Assembly (NCBI GenBank): GCA_002633025.1
Contig: NMRB01000633.1
Location: 130,433 to 194,432 of the forward strand
Reading direction: 5' to 3'
Length of the DNA: 64,000 bases
Source: Notospermus geniculatus
Taxonomy: Eukaryota; Nemertea; Pilidiophora; Heteronemertea; Lineidae
In this document: in pieces, positions 35,301-50,300 of the stretch
Layout of the letters: each line of letters begins with the position of its first letter
Position numbering within the stretch: the first letter of the stretch is position 1
The notes under the pieces: model-generated
Seen by the model: the letters and a program-made list of their open reading frames with translations, nothing else
The model's database searches: none
Told to the model about the DNA's origin: nothing
Position numbers and translations under genes: made by a program

Positions 35301-38300
35301 GTTTTTCATGTAGGTTTAATTACAGTTTCACGATTGTTCTCACAACATCAGTGGCAGTCCTGAAGATGTCCTAAGGGAGAAGTTCTTCTCTATACTCACC
35401 AAAGATGGAGATCTAGGAGATTCAGGCTCAGGGCTCTCCAACGCTGGACTAGACAACAGGCTGTTGATGTTGAGACCAGCACCAAAGTTGGTTGAGATCA
35501 AGGAACGCAGCTTCTGCAAAGCCCACATCCGCTGACTTGCACCTGAAAGAGGATGATGCTTTAAAATCCAGGAAGGGTGGGAAGATATGGGCTTGAAATG
35601 CCGAACTTTACGACACAAGTTATCAAGAACTCCTGTGCGTAAATTTGGAGTCATGAGTTTTGCGAGCATACTTACCCAACGAGCTGAGCTGAGCGCATGC
35701 AGCAAGAGCTGCTGCTAGTCTTGGGATGATGTTTCTGTCAGATGAAACTTCCAGTCTGAAATCGAGCAGGCACATAACCAACTCAATCGAAGGACGCGAC
35801 AACACCGTCCTGTCACTGAGCATGTCCATCGGAGCAGCAGCGGGCATTATGGGATAGACGGTGAACCGCCATCCCCAGCCATTGACGGATCCATCACTGG
35901 TGAATTTCCATTTGAGCTCATCGCCGCTGAGGCGGAGTTCTTGCGACCAGTCAGACCACTCACGACCTGCAATGAAACAAGAACCATGAATTGTTTGCAA
36001 GAAATTATCCTTGCATGGCTTAAATCTTGACATGAAACACAACACGACATTCAAGGATTGACTTTACCTGATCTGATAGATACAGTCCTCCCGGATGCGT
36101 CCATGACTGTCAGTGGATCGTGCCGTCTCTCAGTTGAGCACTGGTGGTCAAATTCCACCCTCAAGCCTTCTGCTCCTGGAATTCTCACGTGACCACTAAG
36201 AGAGGTATCATCAGTGTAAGGGTGAGGACTCTCCTGTACACAGGGGTAGGCCAGGCAACGGACTGATTCATTATCAGCGGCTACATCTTCTAGTTCAGTC
36301 ACGCACAATTCTAGCAGCATTTCTGCGACCTGAAATCAGAATCGTGCATGGAGATGAAAATCTGAGGTATGGGGGTGATTTTACAACACTGCAACTCCTG
36401 AGGCAAAGAAAGGCTACAACAGATGCTCAAAATCTAACTTACCTGAGGGTACGTCTTCCCAAGGGCAGTGAGAACATTGGATATTGCCTGTCGTCCCACT
36501 TCTCCAGCTCTGCCAGCCACAGCCAACTTCAGGAGATCAACTAGTACACGGGCATCGTCTGCTGTCAGCATCTTGGTGAAGTCATCAAGGTCTGTGCTGT
36601 ACGACGGAGGATCGCCATCTTTCGTACTGGTCACCTGAAAAACGTTGATTTGCCAAATCAGATCAGTTTTGTCACATAAACACCAACAATAAAGGAATGC
36701 AACAGAACTGAAGGAACCAAAATATTATCAAAACTGTTACTGACCTGTTCAGCAGAAGTTATTGTCTCTGCCACAATGCTGGTTGCCGGTGACGCCTTGG
36801 CAAGATCGTGGAAAGAATGCATCGATTCGTGCCCGCTACTTGTCATCTCAGCGACATTGATGCTGCTCTCCGTGATAGCGACTGTCACATCCTCGAGAAC
36901 GAGGGCAGATTGACTATCCCGAGGGCTGTCTTCTGGGCTGACCAACGGTGTGAAGCTCGGCGGTGTGATGGTGTACAGTTTCGTTGTTTCTGTGATGGGC
37001 ATTGTGTCTGGTTCCTTGACGAGCGATTTGACAACAGCATCCCTGAAATAGTTGGATGAATGTTGATTAGATAACACGCAGGTTTGGCAACAAAATGGAC
37101 AACTTCAGCAGCTGGCTGTTGTCAATTTCCCACTAAAAGTGTAAGGTTGAATGGAATGTCTAATGTAGATTCAGACCTAATCTGCCGTGACAAGCAAGTA
37201 CCTACCTGGCATAAATAATCTGCAGGGCAGAGAGAATGTGAGCCAGGGCCTGTTGTTTATCACCATTTGTCTCCAATGAAAGGATAATCTTGGCCAGGGA
37301 TGGCCGGTTAGACTTCGCCTGGTTGTTATTTGGGGCTGGATCAATTGGTGTTTCTTCCACAACTTCCATGATACCTGTCAAAAGAAATGGTACATGTAAC
37401 TTATGCAGAGACAACCGACATAAAATCTAACTATACAAGGATACGAGGAAGTAGGTTAAGCTAACTCACCTAAGAGGGTTGAGCCAAGAGGATCTCGAAG
37501 AGTAGAGAACAGGACAGGCTCATGGGTAGCAGGAGTGGAGAGGTCCGTCGTTGCCCACGCAATGCTGTGGGATGATCCGCACGCCACCCTTGTGATCTTG
37601 TTCCCCTCCAGATTGTGCACCAGGGCAGGTTTACGGTTGACAGCTGTTGTTCCATTCCCCTGCTGGCCATGGTCGTTGTCACCCCAAGCATACACCTACA
37701 GAAAGAAAAGACCAAACAACTCAGGAACTGTTCAGTCAGATCTAAATGTATCTCATTGAGATTTGATGAATATGAACTCTGGCATAAAATCCAGGTTTCA
37801 ACATTTGGCATCAGCAGCAAGGGACCTACCTGTCCAGTGTCTGTAACAGCCAAACAATGCAGAGCACCCACAGCCACGTGAACAATCTTTTTCCCCTTGA
37901 GACTTTCAACTTGTTGTGGTTTGCGGACGTGAGCATCTGAACCATGGCCTAGGCGGAAGTAATCTCCCTTCCCCCTAAAATACAACCAGGAGATCACAAT
38001 TACAAAACTGATCTGTTCTGACGAAATCCACTCATCGAAGATGACAAGATTTGAGGCTGGCCACTCCTTTTTTTCACAAGAACATTGGACAATGGGTACA
38101 ACATTTGTCACACAAGAATTCCACGGAAACCTGAGGACAACAGATACCATATCTTTCATTTACTCACCAAGTCCAAACCTGTCCTGATTTTGTCAGTGCG
38201 AGAGAAAACTGTGCTCCACATTCAATTTGGCAGACACCGAGTCCGTTCAACCTCTCCACAGCATGAGGTACACTGCAGCCTTCACTGCCTCCTCGGCCAA

Positions 38301-41300
38301 GCTTGCCAAAGTCTCCATCACCCCAGGAATACACTATGCCCTCATCAGTCAAGGCCAGCGTCTGAGCATCGCGGCTTCCACATGCTATCTGGACCACTCG
38401 CTGGCCGGACAAGGCTTTCACCTATAGGAGAAAGGATGCATACATGACAAAATGCCACTAATATAGCCAGTGCTTCATCCTCTGTTCCTGTACACTTAAT
38501 AGCCCCTTGACCTGACCTAAATTTCTCAAAACCAAGAGAATACTTACCTGTTTGGGCCTCAACTGTGTGGTATTGTCACCGTGTCCCAGTCTGCCGTATT
38601 CACCCAAGCCCCATGTGTAGAGGTCACCGTTGGAGATGATGGCAGCACTGTGTGAACTTCCACAGGCGATATCTCTGACTCGTTTTGACCGCAACGCCTC
38701 AATCAGACGTGGCTTATCACAGTTCCTGCAGAGGGAGTACAAAAAAGTGAAAATAAACAACCTCTCTCTCCATGTGTAATTGTACAGAGTGTCAATGATG
38801 TATTTCTGGCATTTTTCACTCATGTTAGGAGTCAAACTGAAAAAAAAATTTCAACAATTTTGAGAAAAGGCAACTTTCACTGAAAACTTACATTCTACTA
38901 AAGTGTCCGAGCTTCCCATCATCCCCCTCTCCCCACGAGAAAACTTTCCCGTCGACGGTCAGTGCCATGGCATGGCGGCCACCTGAATGCACGGCAACCC
39001 TCTTGATGATGTACTGGCTGAGAGACGTCAGCTGGCGTGGCACAGAAACATTCCCAGTGCTGATGCCGAGACCCAGGCGTCCATTGGTTGCTTCCCCGCA
39101 CGCGTACACTTTCCCCTCTTGGGTCACTGGAGAAAAATAATTAAGGAATGAAGTTCATCACTCCATGCCAGAACAAAAGAGTGAGGCAGAACACTAGTAC
39201 ATGTACATGTACTGCTTATGTGATGAGGTGTATCATTCACTTACCACAGAACAAACTCTTCGATCCCCCAGCGATCTGTACACACTTGAGTGATGAGAGT
39301 GTCTCATTGAGGCAAGGTATTTTGATCTGGAAAAAGTATGTTACGGGAATGACCACTGTAGTTTTGAGTAGTAGCTATGAAAACTGAGGTACCACAGTAT
39401 TAGAAACTGAGTACCCGGTAAGTGTCCACGCTCCTGTGTCCACTGACTGAATGAACAAATATCATGACTTAAACCACAAGGCTGGGGCCAATCTAGAACC
39501 CAGTCTGTGGGTTGCAGAATCCAGCTCGGTAAACCTGGACAGTCACTGAACATACCTTGGAACCCTTAGGGCCACCCAGTTGATCCTTGTCATTCAACCC
39601 CCAGACGAACACATGGGTCTGGATCTCCTTCGTTCCTGATGGTTTAGATTTCTTCCTGAACGTCTGTGTCCTCTCCTCTTCCTCATTGTCCGACGCCAAG
39701 AAGATGAAGTTGGCAGCCATGTCATCTTCGTCTGACCGGAGGCGACCTTGGATTGTAAGTCCATGGATCTTACAGTCGATTCCGCTGCTCTTACATTGGC
39801 GGATTGATATCTCAATGAATCGGTAATACTAGAAACAGAAAGTGTACAAAGTCGGTATGCAATGAACACAAGAGTTTTAAGAGTCTTTTCTAGAGTTTCA
39901 GATTGTAAAGAGTCTTTTCGTTGTGAAAAGAGTCTTTTCTAGAGTTTCAGATTGTAAAGTTCCACTTGAAAAAGACCCCGGTTGGGGTCGAAAATTCGTG
40001 AATTCTGGAGATTGACTTCTTGCTTATTATCATTTTGTGTGTCAATTTTGTGCTATTCTGTGTCCTGAAGAAAGGGTCAATCACTGGCACATGGATCCTG
40101 TCCCGTTTTCGTCCATTTTCCAGACATGCTATTGGGCAGAAATCCATTTGATCAATTTTTCATGGACCGGAATCGGACCAGATCCATGTGCCAGTGATCG
40201 ATGCTTAAGCAATCATGATAAACAAGAAATTGGTGATCCGAACTCAATGTCTCAACTCATACCTCATTGATATCCTGAAGCAACACAACAATGTTATCCG
40301 TCATGCCGATATTGATTGTCTTCAGTTCCTTGAGAGTTGATAAGGTGTCGCCACCACTGACTACCACCAGGGACGGCATGTAGCTCGAGTCTGATGGTTC
40401 GACTTTCATGAAGAGATGATTGATCAAGATGTCCGGCTGGACTTCCAGTCTTATCCAATGCTGAAAATGAGACAAATTCCATTGAAAAAACAATGCCACA
40501 TAGCCTTGGTTCTCAACACAATATTTGTAAAGGTTTGAAGCTTAAAACTGGTGGCTCATTCGCAACTTATCATGAAAACGAATCATGGAAAGTCGGTCCC
40601 TCACCTTTCCTTGGGATCCTGAGCTCTGCCAATACCCGCCACTTCCATCAATCAAGCGATGGGCCAAATTCTCCCTCGATGACACTGTCATCTGTTTAAT
40701 GCAGCGGTGCCAGTCTACTATCAGTGAACCATTTGTGACTGGCGTCTGCTTGTGTTTTTGTTTCCCTGGTTTACCAACAGATACTGGATTACTCCCTGAA
40801 AATACAAGTTACCAGGTAATCTAAATTCAACTTTCATATCTACTGAATACACTGACCCATATTTCTAAACAAAGGATTTCATCCACATAGAGTGCAGTCA
40901 TTACAGGCCGTATCCATTTTCTTGTAACCCCCATGGAGAGCCCGCTAACTTAACAAAAGGTCGCAAATGCAACCTACGCATGAAGGATTTCCTCTTTCAA
41001 CCACAACCAAATCTACCTAAGTGAAGAACATTATGAAATTGTGGGGAGAGCACGATGCCATTCAAGGGATTTACGTACCTGGATCTGTGATTCTTTTGAA
41101 GGGGTGTCTGTGTGTCCTCTTCGTCTGGAAGCAGTTTTCACAATAGTTGAACACCGGGCATGTCTTGCATCTGTACCGGGCTCCAACAATAGGGAAGCTG
41201 TCACAACCATTGCATCTGAAATCGTCAAGGGGAAATAAATTACAAAAGATGCCACCAGAGATTGTCTCCATCTTTTCACAGCAAAATATGAATACCCAGT

Positions 41301-44300
41301 AATTATGTTCAAACTCACGTGACTCCAGGATGAGTGCTTGGCACAAGCTCCATTTCAGACATCACACCTGTCCAGTGGGCTTGCTGGGGGAAGTCAACGA
41401 TGATATCACGTCCATCAGCTGAAAAGGCTGAAAGTACAAGAATGACAAACCTTAATGCAAACATGGAGAAAATGACAAACATGTGATGCAACTATAACGA
41501 ATGAACTTCCACAAGGAGGCATCTTGAACCATCAAAGGTTAAAATCACTATGCAGTCGGTCTCTGTTCTCCGAGTGCAGTCCAAAGGTGAAATGACCAAA
41601 CGGCAGAGGCCAGTGGAAGACCGCATTAAGCCAGAAACTGTATCAATGAGTTATTGTGTTATGGTGAAGTGGGTATTCGAGATATTCTTGCCTGACGATC
41701 TACCGGTATATGAATTGATAGCTTAATTTGGCATCAATACCCCACAACTTACCCGTCACAGTGCCTACACTACGATGTGAGACCGAACCCCATTTATACT
41801 TGGGCGTGGATACCGAGGGTTTTACACGAACCTTGTCCCCTATTTTGATTGGTGGACCGTGGTTCATTGGCTCTGAAACAGAGGGAGGTTAGAATGTTAG
41901 TTGATTAGCCGAAGGGACAAGTGCAAACTACAGACTTTGTGAATGTGTCATTGACCATTAGGCCATAAACAGTTGTTAAAATTTTTCTTTGAAGTCAAAA
42001 AAGAGTACACACCCTGTGGTGAGGAGAAGCCAAGGAGTTCCACATGGACATATCTGACCCAGTATGTTCCCCCTTTACGGCTCCATTCTGCCTGGATGTT
42101 CAGGTCGTGCAGGCCGTCTCTGTCAAGCTGCAAAAAAGTGCTGCTTTGAACACTTTTATGTGAAAAGTCAACCAAAATTTTGAGAAAACCGAATGCATGC
42201 AGTAGACTTCAAAAAGCTAAACTGAACAACTTTTCTTCAAATGTCTGCCCTAGAACTTATTGCTTCTGAGAAAATACAACAGAAAATGCAATCTGCTCTT
42301 GGATTGCATAAATACACTTACACCTGAACTCACCTTTGTCACCCTTCCAACATCACCTTCGTGTACCTCCTCATACGTCCGACAACACCTGACCATCATT
42401 CCAACTTGAATATTATCACGGATATACATAGCGTAGTCATCATTACTCACAAAGTCACCGCGGCGTTTGTAGCTAGGCTCGATCTCCTGACTCATGACCT
42501 GATAAAACAGAATGGAACTCACTCATTCACCACAAATTTCCCATCTCAACCAAATATTTTTTTGGTAAATTGCCTGAGTATTGAATGATCATTTCTACCA
42601 GCCTCCTGAAGTCAATGTTTCTGGAGACAAAAAAGACAACAAAGATTTTCACAACAACACACTGAAACAACATATAACGTTTAATACCATGCCTTGGGGT
42701 GAAGCTGAAAATGCTTCAAAAACAGGCAAAAAACTGGCAGTGCAAGACCTAACACAGAGTGAAACATCCACATAAAGCACAGAAAATGACAATGAATCTT
42801 AACTTGCATGGTTTCTGAACTGTGGTTAAATTGTCTAAAGGGCTCCGCACACTGGCGACTAAAATGGGGGCGACTGCCGATGCGACTACTACGTCGCCTG
42901 CGATAATTACCTTTGAGGTCGATCAATGATGTCATCCACGACATCACTCATCTTCCAAGGAAGCATTTGTCCCAAACGAGTCAACAAATACTAAAAAAAC
43001 TAAAAATATGTTCAGTCGCCTCTGTGGTCGCAAGGCCGGTCGCCTAGAAAATCGCTCGAAAAATCGCCAGTCTGCGGAGCCCTTTAATGATGAGACAGAC
43101 ACTGCATCTGGTGTCCCACGACACAAGGTGGATGTACCTGGGTCAGAAAGTGCCCACAAAGGACAGGCTGAGGATTATAGCCAACCAAGGTACCGGTAGG
43201 TTATCTGCTCACCAGGATTCAGTGGTACTGAGGCAAAGCCAAGGGCACACTGAGGTGTAAACCCACTACCTTCACATGCCACGGTCACAGTTAAAGTATA
43301 GGATCCCCAACAGATGATCTGCATAGTTTCCATTTGAGCCCCTTCACTCTGAGCAGAATAACACCAAGTTCGGATTAGACCATTTTAGATACGTACAGTT
43401 GATACCTGGAGAAAGTAAGTCCCAAAATTCTCTCCATTCACAACATAATCAATCAAAGACGACAAAAGTCATGCAGATAAAGGTCTCGTTTTCACGAACA
43501 AGTTGATAGAAAGATTCAAACCAACCAAAGCATCATTCCAAGATCACATTGAAGCAGCAACAAATACAAGAGAACCTCTTCCCTTGGTTTGATACGGACT
43601 CTCCCTTTGATCAACTAGGAAAAGATGGGTAGGTAAGGTGGATAGGTCAAAGTTCATGGGTACAAGCACAAAATCCAATACATAGGAGACTGGGAGAGTT
43701 ATCTGCCACAGGGAGGTTCCAATGTAATGTCTAGAGTAACAAAACTTGCCTCAAATGTTTTGATGAAGGATCCCCACTGGTTGTGCATCTGTTAGAAGGC
43801 AAGCATATTACTCAAACCTTTCACGGAATAGAGACCACATACAATGGGTAAGTAGCCTACATGGAGGAGGCCCTTGGTCGGAAGACAATGTTCAAGTCCT
43901 TAGTGATATCTCCTTCCACATTCATCTATTAAGCTGGCACTCCAAATAAGACTTTTGTCGTCCAAGTCGGCTCTCTATGGGCAAATCAGTTGTAGAAAAC
44001 TATAGGCAGACGTATTGTGTCATCAGTCTTAAGCCTGGTGCACGCGAGAGCTTCCTGCTTACGGAAAAGTTCATTCGTGGCACTTGCCTTAAGGAGGAAG
44101 CTCCCGTGTGCGGTGCGATTCGAAGCTTCGTGCAGGCGTGGCAAAAAATATCAAACAGGTTTGATATTGGCTGCAGCACCTCGAATGACGAAAATCTGTA
44201 GTAAATCACATCGCACACGGGAGCTTCCTCCTTAAGGCAAGTGCCACGAATGAACTTTTCCGAAACAGGAAGCTCTCGTGTGCGCCAGGCTTTAGCCCAA

Positions 44301-47300
44301 GTCCCACAGTGGTGAGTAGCCCATTCAGAGCCGACTTGTGGAAGAAAACTCGAACATGGAAGATTGCCTGAGACATCTCATGAAGGATTTCAATATATGG
44401 GATTTTTCAGAACTCGCAGCTAAGTAGAGTGCACAACTAGTAATCAATTCATCAGAGACGACAACCTCGTCCCCAGGGGTATAGTTCGCTCAGACAACCT
44501 CGGACCACTCGCTCACTAACCCCTGGAATCAGCTTCGGTTGATAATCCAGGAATCTTGGACTAAGTATAGGTGGCAGCACGAGTCAAAATAATCAATTTG
44601 AATTACTAACGTGTGCTTTTCAAAATGCTTTTTACAAAAAATCATCAAACCTGGATATAGATAACCTTCTGGATTGATCCAAAATATTTTGAAAATTTCT
44701 TTGGGTATATTCTTGGATATATTTGACGGTTTCCCGTCAACCAATCACGTGCGTTAAATCCAAAGCTGATGCCAGGGGTTAGTGACGCGACCGCCATATT
44801 GTCAGAAAGCGAACGACCCCTGGGAACGAGGTTGCAGAGACGATTGATTAGGGCCTACACTGTTTCTCACTGACCTATTCAAGGCATTGAAGACATTACT
44901 CACCTCTTGGAATGCCCCTTCTAAATCTTCAAAATCACTTGACATGGAGTCCGTGTCAGACATTGAATCGGCAAACGACGTGTCGTCCGAGTCAGTCGTG
45001 GTATCGGCACTCTCATAATCGGTGGTGTGCTCTAACAGCCAGCCAACCAACGCCTCCGCACTGGGCATGTCATTTCCTGGTGTACTACCACCTGTAAGGA
45101 AATCAAAGAAATACAGACACCCACGAGCCAGGGGGAGGGAGGGGGAGGCAATGAATGGGTCCAGCCATCCTATAGAAGCGAAATCACAGAAGCCATTTTC
45201 CATGTGTGCATGTACATGTACTTACCAACTTCTTTCACAGCTTGGTCGACCTTCTTCCGTGAGAATCCCATCTCGATCAGCTGTGACACAGTGGGATGTG
45301 GAGGAGGAAGCGGTGGTTTCACCTTCTTCGGTTTCGGAGGTCTGTTCATGACATTACGTTGTTGCGACGATGGTGGAGCTGGTTCAAAAACTTGTCCCGA
45401 ATCGGTGGAGTAGATGTCTGGGTCTGCTGCCTGGCTTGGTCGGCCCGCATCGGCAGTGAGATATTGGCAAACAGCAAGGGCAGCACCCTGGAGATGATAA
45501 CTGATACATGACAACACAACATCTGTAAAGTACATTTCCAGGTTACCTTGCTCAAAGTGTGTGAAAACCTCAGGCAATCAGGCTTTCTGATGGTTTGGTT
45601 TTCTCTCGGACAAAATCCAGCCAATAGTGGCCTGTTGCTTTGTAGGAATTGGCCAGGGGGCAGAGGCAATGGACAAGACCACCAAGTACATTAACACTTG
45701 ACTCTCACCTCCAGTTCTTGTCGAGAAAATATGGCCTTGATTGGTGAAGGTTGCGTTGCGGCCTGCATCAACTGCTGCATCAGGAGCGTAGGAGTTGGCG
45801 GTTCAGGTACAGACTCCTCCTCCGTCAGACTTCCTGTCAAGAGTTCTGTTGACGCCGAAGTTGGCTCCAGTCCGTAGTACGCCACCTGCGTCAGGATCTG
45901 TCGTAAGTTATCTTGGCGGCTGAATAACACTCTTGCTGCTTTGAGAAGACTGATTCTCATGTGTTGTTTGTGAAGATATGAGATGTTGACCTGGTCTGGA
46001 AAACAGGAATGAAGAACTAATGAGAGGGCAATTAGGTAATAATCCGTTAATGTTTCCTCCTGGAGCTCCAGTCTCATCCTAAATTACTTACAAAATTGCC
46101 CAGTAATGTCTAAAGAGCCAAAAATCAGCTTTGAGAGTTGAATCTCACCTGTTGACGTAGCTTCTGGACCAAGCACCACCGATGATCTCCGTCCTTGTGC
46201 CCCATCAGATCTGAACCCAGCACCAGCCAGGGTGACCAGGGTAGACCACGTTGCGAGGACATTATCAGAGAGTGGCATCTTCTCGACACAGAAGTTTGTG
46301 ACAGGTAGCTGCAGGGAGCAAGCAAATGGATAAATGTTATTTCTAACACATTGAGAGGAGGTTATGTGTGGACTATTTTAAAAGCATTACCATAATATAT
46401 CTTTCATTCCAATGCAACAGCCTAACAAAGACAAGTTAGAATATACTTACTGGGGATAATTCTGTCAACCGACACACTCTGCTCTCATTCAAGTCGAAGA
46501 ACTGTATAGTAATCTTCCCGCTCTGCATGATCTTTGAGACGGTCCCTGTCCCGTTATCTTCATGGGACACTAACCCACCAAGACGAGGGCGAGTGTCGAC
46601 ACCACCTATTATCGCTAAGGCAGCCATGACTTGCTCTTTAGACTCTGGACTGTGGCCATCGATCTTCAAAAAATTGAAAAATTGAATGATTAGAAAACAG
46701 TTTTGGTGCCGTTGGTACCCCTCATACAAACTCTACAGCTAACCTCAACCCCGGCCTAACCCTAAACCTAATCATTGGAGGGCGTATTGGGAAGGGGTCA
46801 AATGGGAAGACAACAAGTTCATCAGTAAGAAGCTCACCTGCAATAACCTTGGTTTATCAATCACAAGGTCAGACACAGTGCCCAGTTTCATGTTGATGAA
46901 TTCGTTGATGATATGATTCCAGCCATCCAACGAGTGTAACTTCCTTGCCACGGCCACCAGTTCCTCCGCCAGAGTGCTAGAGTAGGTCGCAGTCAGCGAG
47001 ACGGGGGCTCTTCTCCTCCGGCTTCTGTAGACATCTGTAATAAACAAGGGCATTCAGGGACATTCAGTGCCATTCTCACCCCGATGTTTGAAAACATACA
47101 GTACTTTGTCAAGTTTTAATCTCCACCTCTTCTCTTACCTTGTCCAAGAAGTGTTGGGTCTTCACTGCACGACATCAATATGTGGCCAAGATGACTGGCT
47201 AACTTCTTGACAAACTTCATCATTCTTTGCTTATCCGTTTTGTACACCCAAGATGGCAGCACTGTGCGGAGCAGACGTAAGGCAAGAATCTGGAAAAGAA

Positions 47301-50300
47301 AAACAATACTGTACTAGAATTGATGAAAATTTTTTTCTATGAATCACAGTAAAACCATGACACGGTTGAATGCAGTCCGTTTCAAGTGATGTCCTGATTA
47401 CGAAGGTGAACCTGAATAGATTAGACCCATGTAGGACTGACCTGTCTGGAAAGGACTTGTGCCGAGGAATCTTTACAGTCACCCACAATCTTCAGAAGGA
47501 GCTCCACCCACTTGTCTGTGCTGAGGGCTTGACTGATGCCTCGACTGGACGCCAGGCTCTGTATGAAGCCGAGGTTCGCCCATGTGTAGTGCTGCTCACG
47601 GGCTATTGTGTTTGAGAAAGTCTCCTTGTCTGAAAGTAAGATATAACTGAGTTGACCAACTGTTATTTGACGAAAAGGACATGATGTGCCTGCAATGAAT
47701 CACGGTTTGTAGCGAGTCAACTGATGTCACCTACCTGCATTGTCCATACATCCACATTCGACAATATTCCGCAACTGGCCACACATCGTGCTCACAGCCT
47801 CTCTCTGGATATCTTCAGAATGAATACTCGTACTTATGGCGATCAGACGCAGGAACTGTAGAGATGACCGACGCACCAGGGATGTCGGGTGACGACATTC
47901 TGTCTTCAAAGTTTCTGTCACTGAAAGCAAATGATTTTGTTGTTTTTCACTGTGTTGATATTCCATCAGGTCCAGACCAACAAACAAAGGAAATGAAGAC
48001 ATAGATATCAGCATCACTTACCTGTTGTCTCTAACTCGTCCTCATCTTCATCCTCATTATCCGGCATCATTGGCGGCTCAGCCAGTTTCAGGTCATACTT
48101 CCCCTCCTTACCCATGCGGTAGGAGTTCGTGCTCCCCGTGTCCCACTGGACACGTATCCATCCATCTTCACCGAGTTCCCCGATCACGGTCCCCATGCTT
48201 GGGGGTGGACCATCCTGAAAGGTTGAGTAGTGATGTTAATGGGAGACTTTCCTGCCAGCGGTCCTAAAACATCACAAAATTTGACATCAAAGACGTAAGC
48301 CATGGTGTCCGTGTCATTATGAAACACCACTTGACATTGTTCCTAGGCCTTGATGAAGCTTTCAATTTTTACCTGGTCAGCCCATTTCCAGTCAACTCCA
48401 CGGACAACTCTTGTGCCAATCTTCATCAGTGCGGCGAGATCAGCTCCAGTTACAGGTGCCGTTTGTGGTTGTCTCTTTGGCCGTGGCTCCTCAAGAACTG
48501 CTGACATCTCCATATTGATGTCTTGATGAACACTGTCTGGGTCAGATCCAGTCAGCCTCAGGATACTCTGGGTCAACGCCAATATGCAAGAATTCAGAAG
48601 GAGGCCGACGCCATTTGATTGGTGGTCAGTGGTCAGGATGCTGATGGCGGACATGAGGAAGCGTGCTGACGGCAACAGGCCAATACTGATTCCTTCCTGG
48701 AAAAAAGATTGTACAAGTGACCATCATGAGAGAATTCTCACAAGGAACAGGGCCTTTAGGCAAAAATTCGAGTCTGACAAATTACAATAAACTCAGACGA
48801 ATTATCCAAAAGCACATTTATGATGTTACCTTATTGTTGTTATCATTAGGGTTACATGGGTGAATTCCTCGTGTACGGAAAAACATATCTGCCTCGACGA
48901 CAGACTTTCGTAAGGTCATCACAGCCCAGCGTATCAGTTCAGAAAATGTCATTTCCAGGAGGACACGATCGCATGGTGGGATCAGGTTGATGTTGGCCAG
49001 GCAGTGAGGCAGAGGCTCCCTGGAGGGGAAGAAAGAGGGATTAGTAGTGCAATATTTCTTAACCCTTCTGTCAGGACACCTTTCAATCAAGAACATCTGT
49101 TAGTCCAAAAAAGTGTCCTGAATAGAGAGGTCCCTTTTACTGTTCAAATTTGAAAGATGACTCACCTAGCATGTTTTCCAACTCTCAGAAGATTCTGCCA
49201 CCCGCACAGTAGAGCGTATCTAACTGACGGAATCAGATGAGTCTTGTGGAGTAGTGTCAGTATATTCTGGATGCCACGTAGACGCAACTCAGCTCTGGCA
49301 ACCTATAAGGAATACAGGACACACACTTTGAAGCATTATTCAGGGCTAGCGACATGTAAAGTTCGCACAGACTGATCTCACTGCTAGTTTTTGAACAAAA
49401 ATCACAAAAAACTACAGAAAAACAAGTGAACATCATCAATTTGAAAACGCTGACTCTCTCTTACCTGGTGATGGAGAGATTTCCTTAGTTTTTCAATGTC
49501 TATAGGATGCTCATGAAGGACAAACTCAACAATCTTACTGGTCAATGTCATGTCCCATGAGGCGCCCGTCAGTCGTTGTTTGAGCCATGAAAACTTCTTT
49601 GGGTTCAGCACTGTTGTGACTATTGGCTCCCAGGCACTCTGAAGAAAGGGTTTACACTACATGTACTACTGATCGGAAAAGGTGTCCAGAATAAAGAGCG
49701 AAACTGATGAGGTCTAGGATGAAATTCCAGGGAGAAAACACCTGGAACCCTGGATCCAAGTCTGCTCCAACCTAACTTAAGAAACTTACGCCAGGTTTCT
49801 TGACCACAGGCTTTGGCACATCTGGCTCCTTTTTCTCAACTGGCTGCTCTTGTTCAAGGTCAAGGACAATATCCTCTACTTTTGTTTCATCATCATCAGC
49901 AGCGCCACCTATTGCCCCATCAGTATCCTTCACGTCCTCAACGATAACGCTGGCAGGGCCTGAGGGAAGAGAAAAAAATGTAAATGTTACTGATGCAGAA
50001 TAACAGTGAGACTCGGGCAATCCATGACGGCTAGATTATTGTTGGTGGAATCACTTTTTGCAACTTACGTTTTGATTTTTGCTTGTCAGCGATCACTTTC
50101 TTGACTACACTCTTCCACCTCGGCGAACTTTTCAGAAGTTTGGAGTAGGACATTGCTTGAACTTCGCTCCCAGTTGATGGGCGGAGCTCGTTGAACAAGA
50201 AGTGACATCGTTCAAGAACTGGTGCGCACACCTCCTTGTACGAGCGGTTTAGGTCTTGATGAACCTGAAGTAGGGGAAAGTCAACATACAAAACTTGCGA

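Larger units (their letters stand above)
39556..40795 (-). other. HERC2: HERC2 exons 44-46: DOC/APC10-like domain
   Basis: Exons 40795-40605, 40460-40263 and 39828-39556 encode residues about 2809-3029. The DOC-type jelly roll is recognised from [33 protein letters not shown] and the [14 protein letters not shown] stretch. An acidic stretch (ASDNEEEE) precedes the first RLD2 strand. The second intron holds a MITE and a short tandem repeat. Confidence 0.93.

Noticed and set aside
34968-35363. 131-codon plus-strand ORF antisense to HERC2
   Set aside because: It overlaps a conserved HERC2 exon (35242-34845) and has no recognisable product; a shadow of coding constraint on the other strand.
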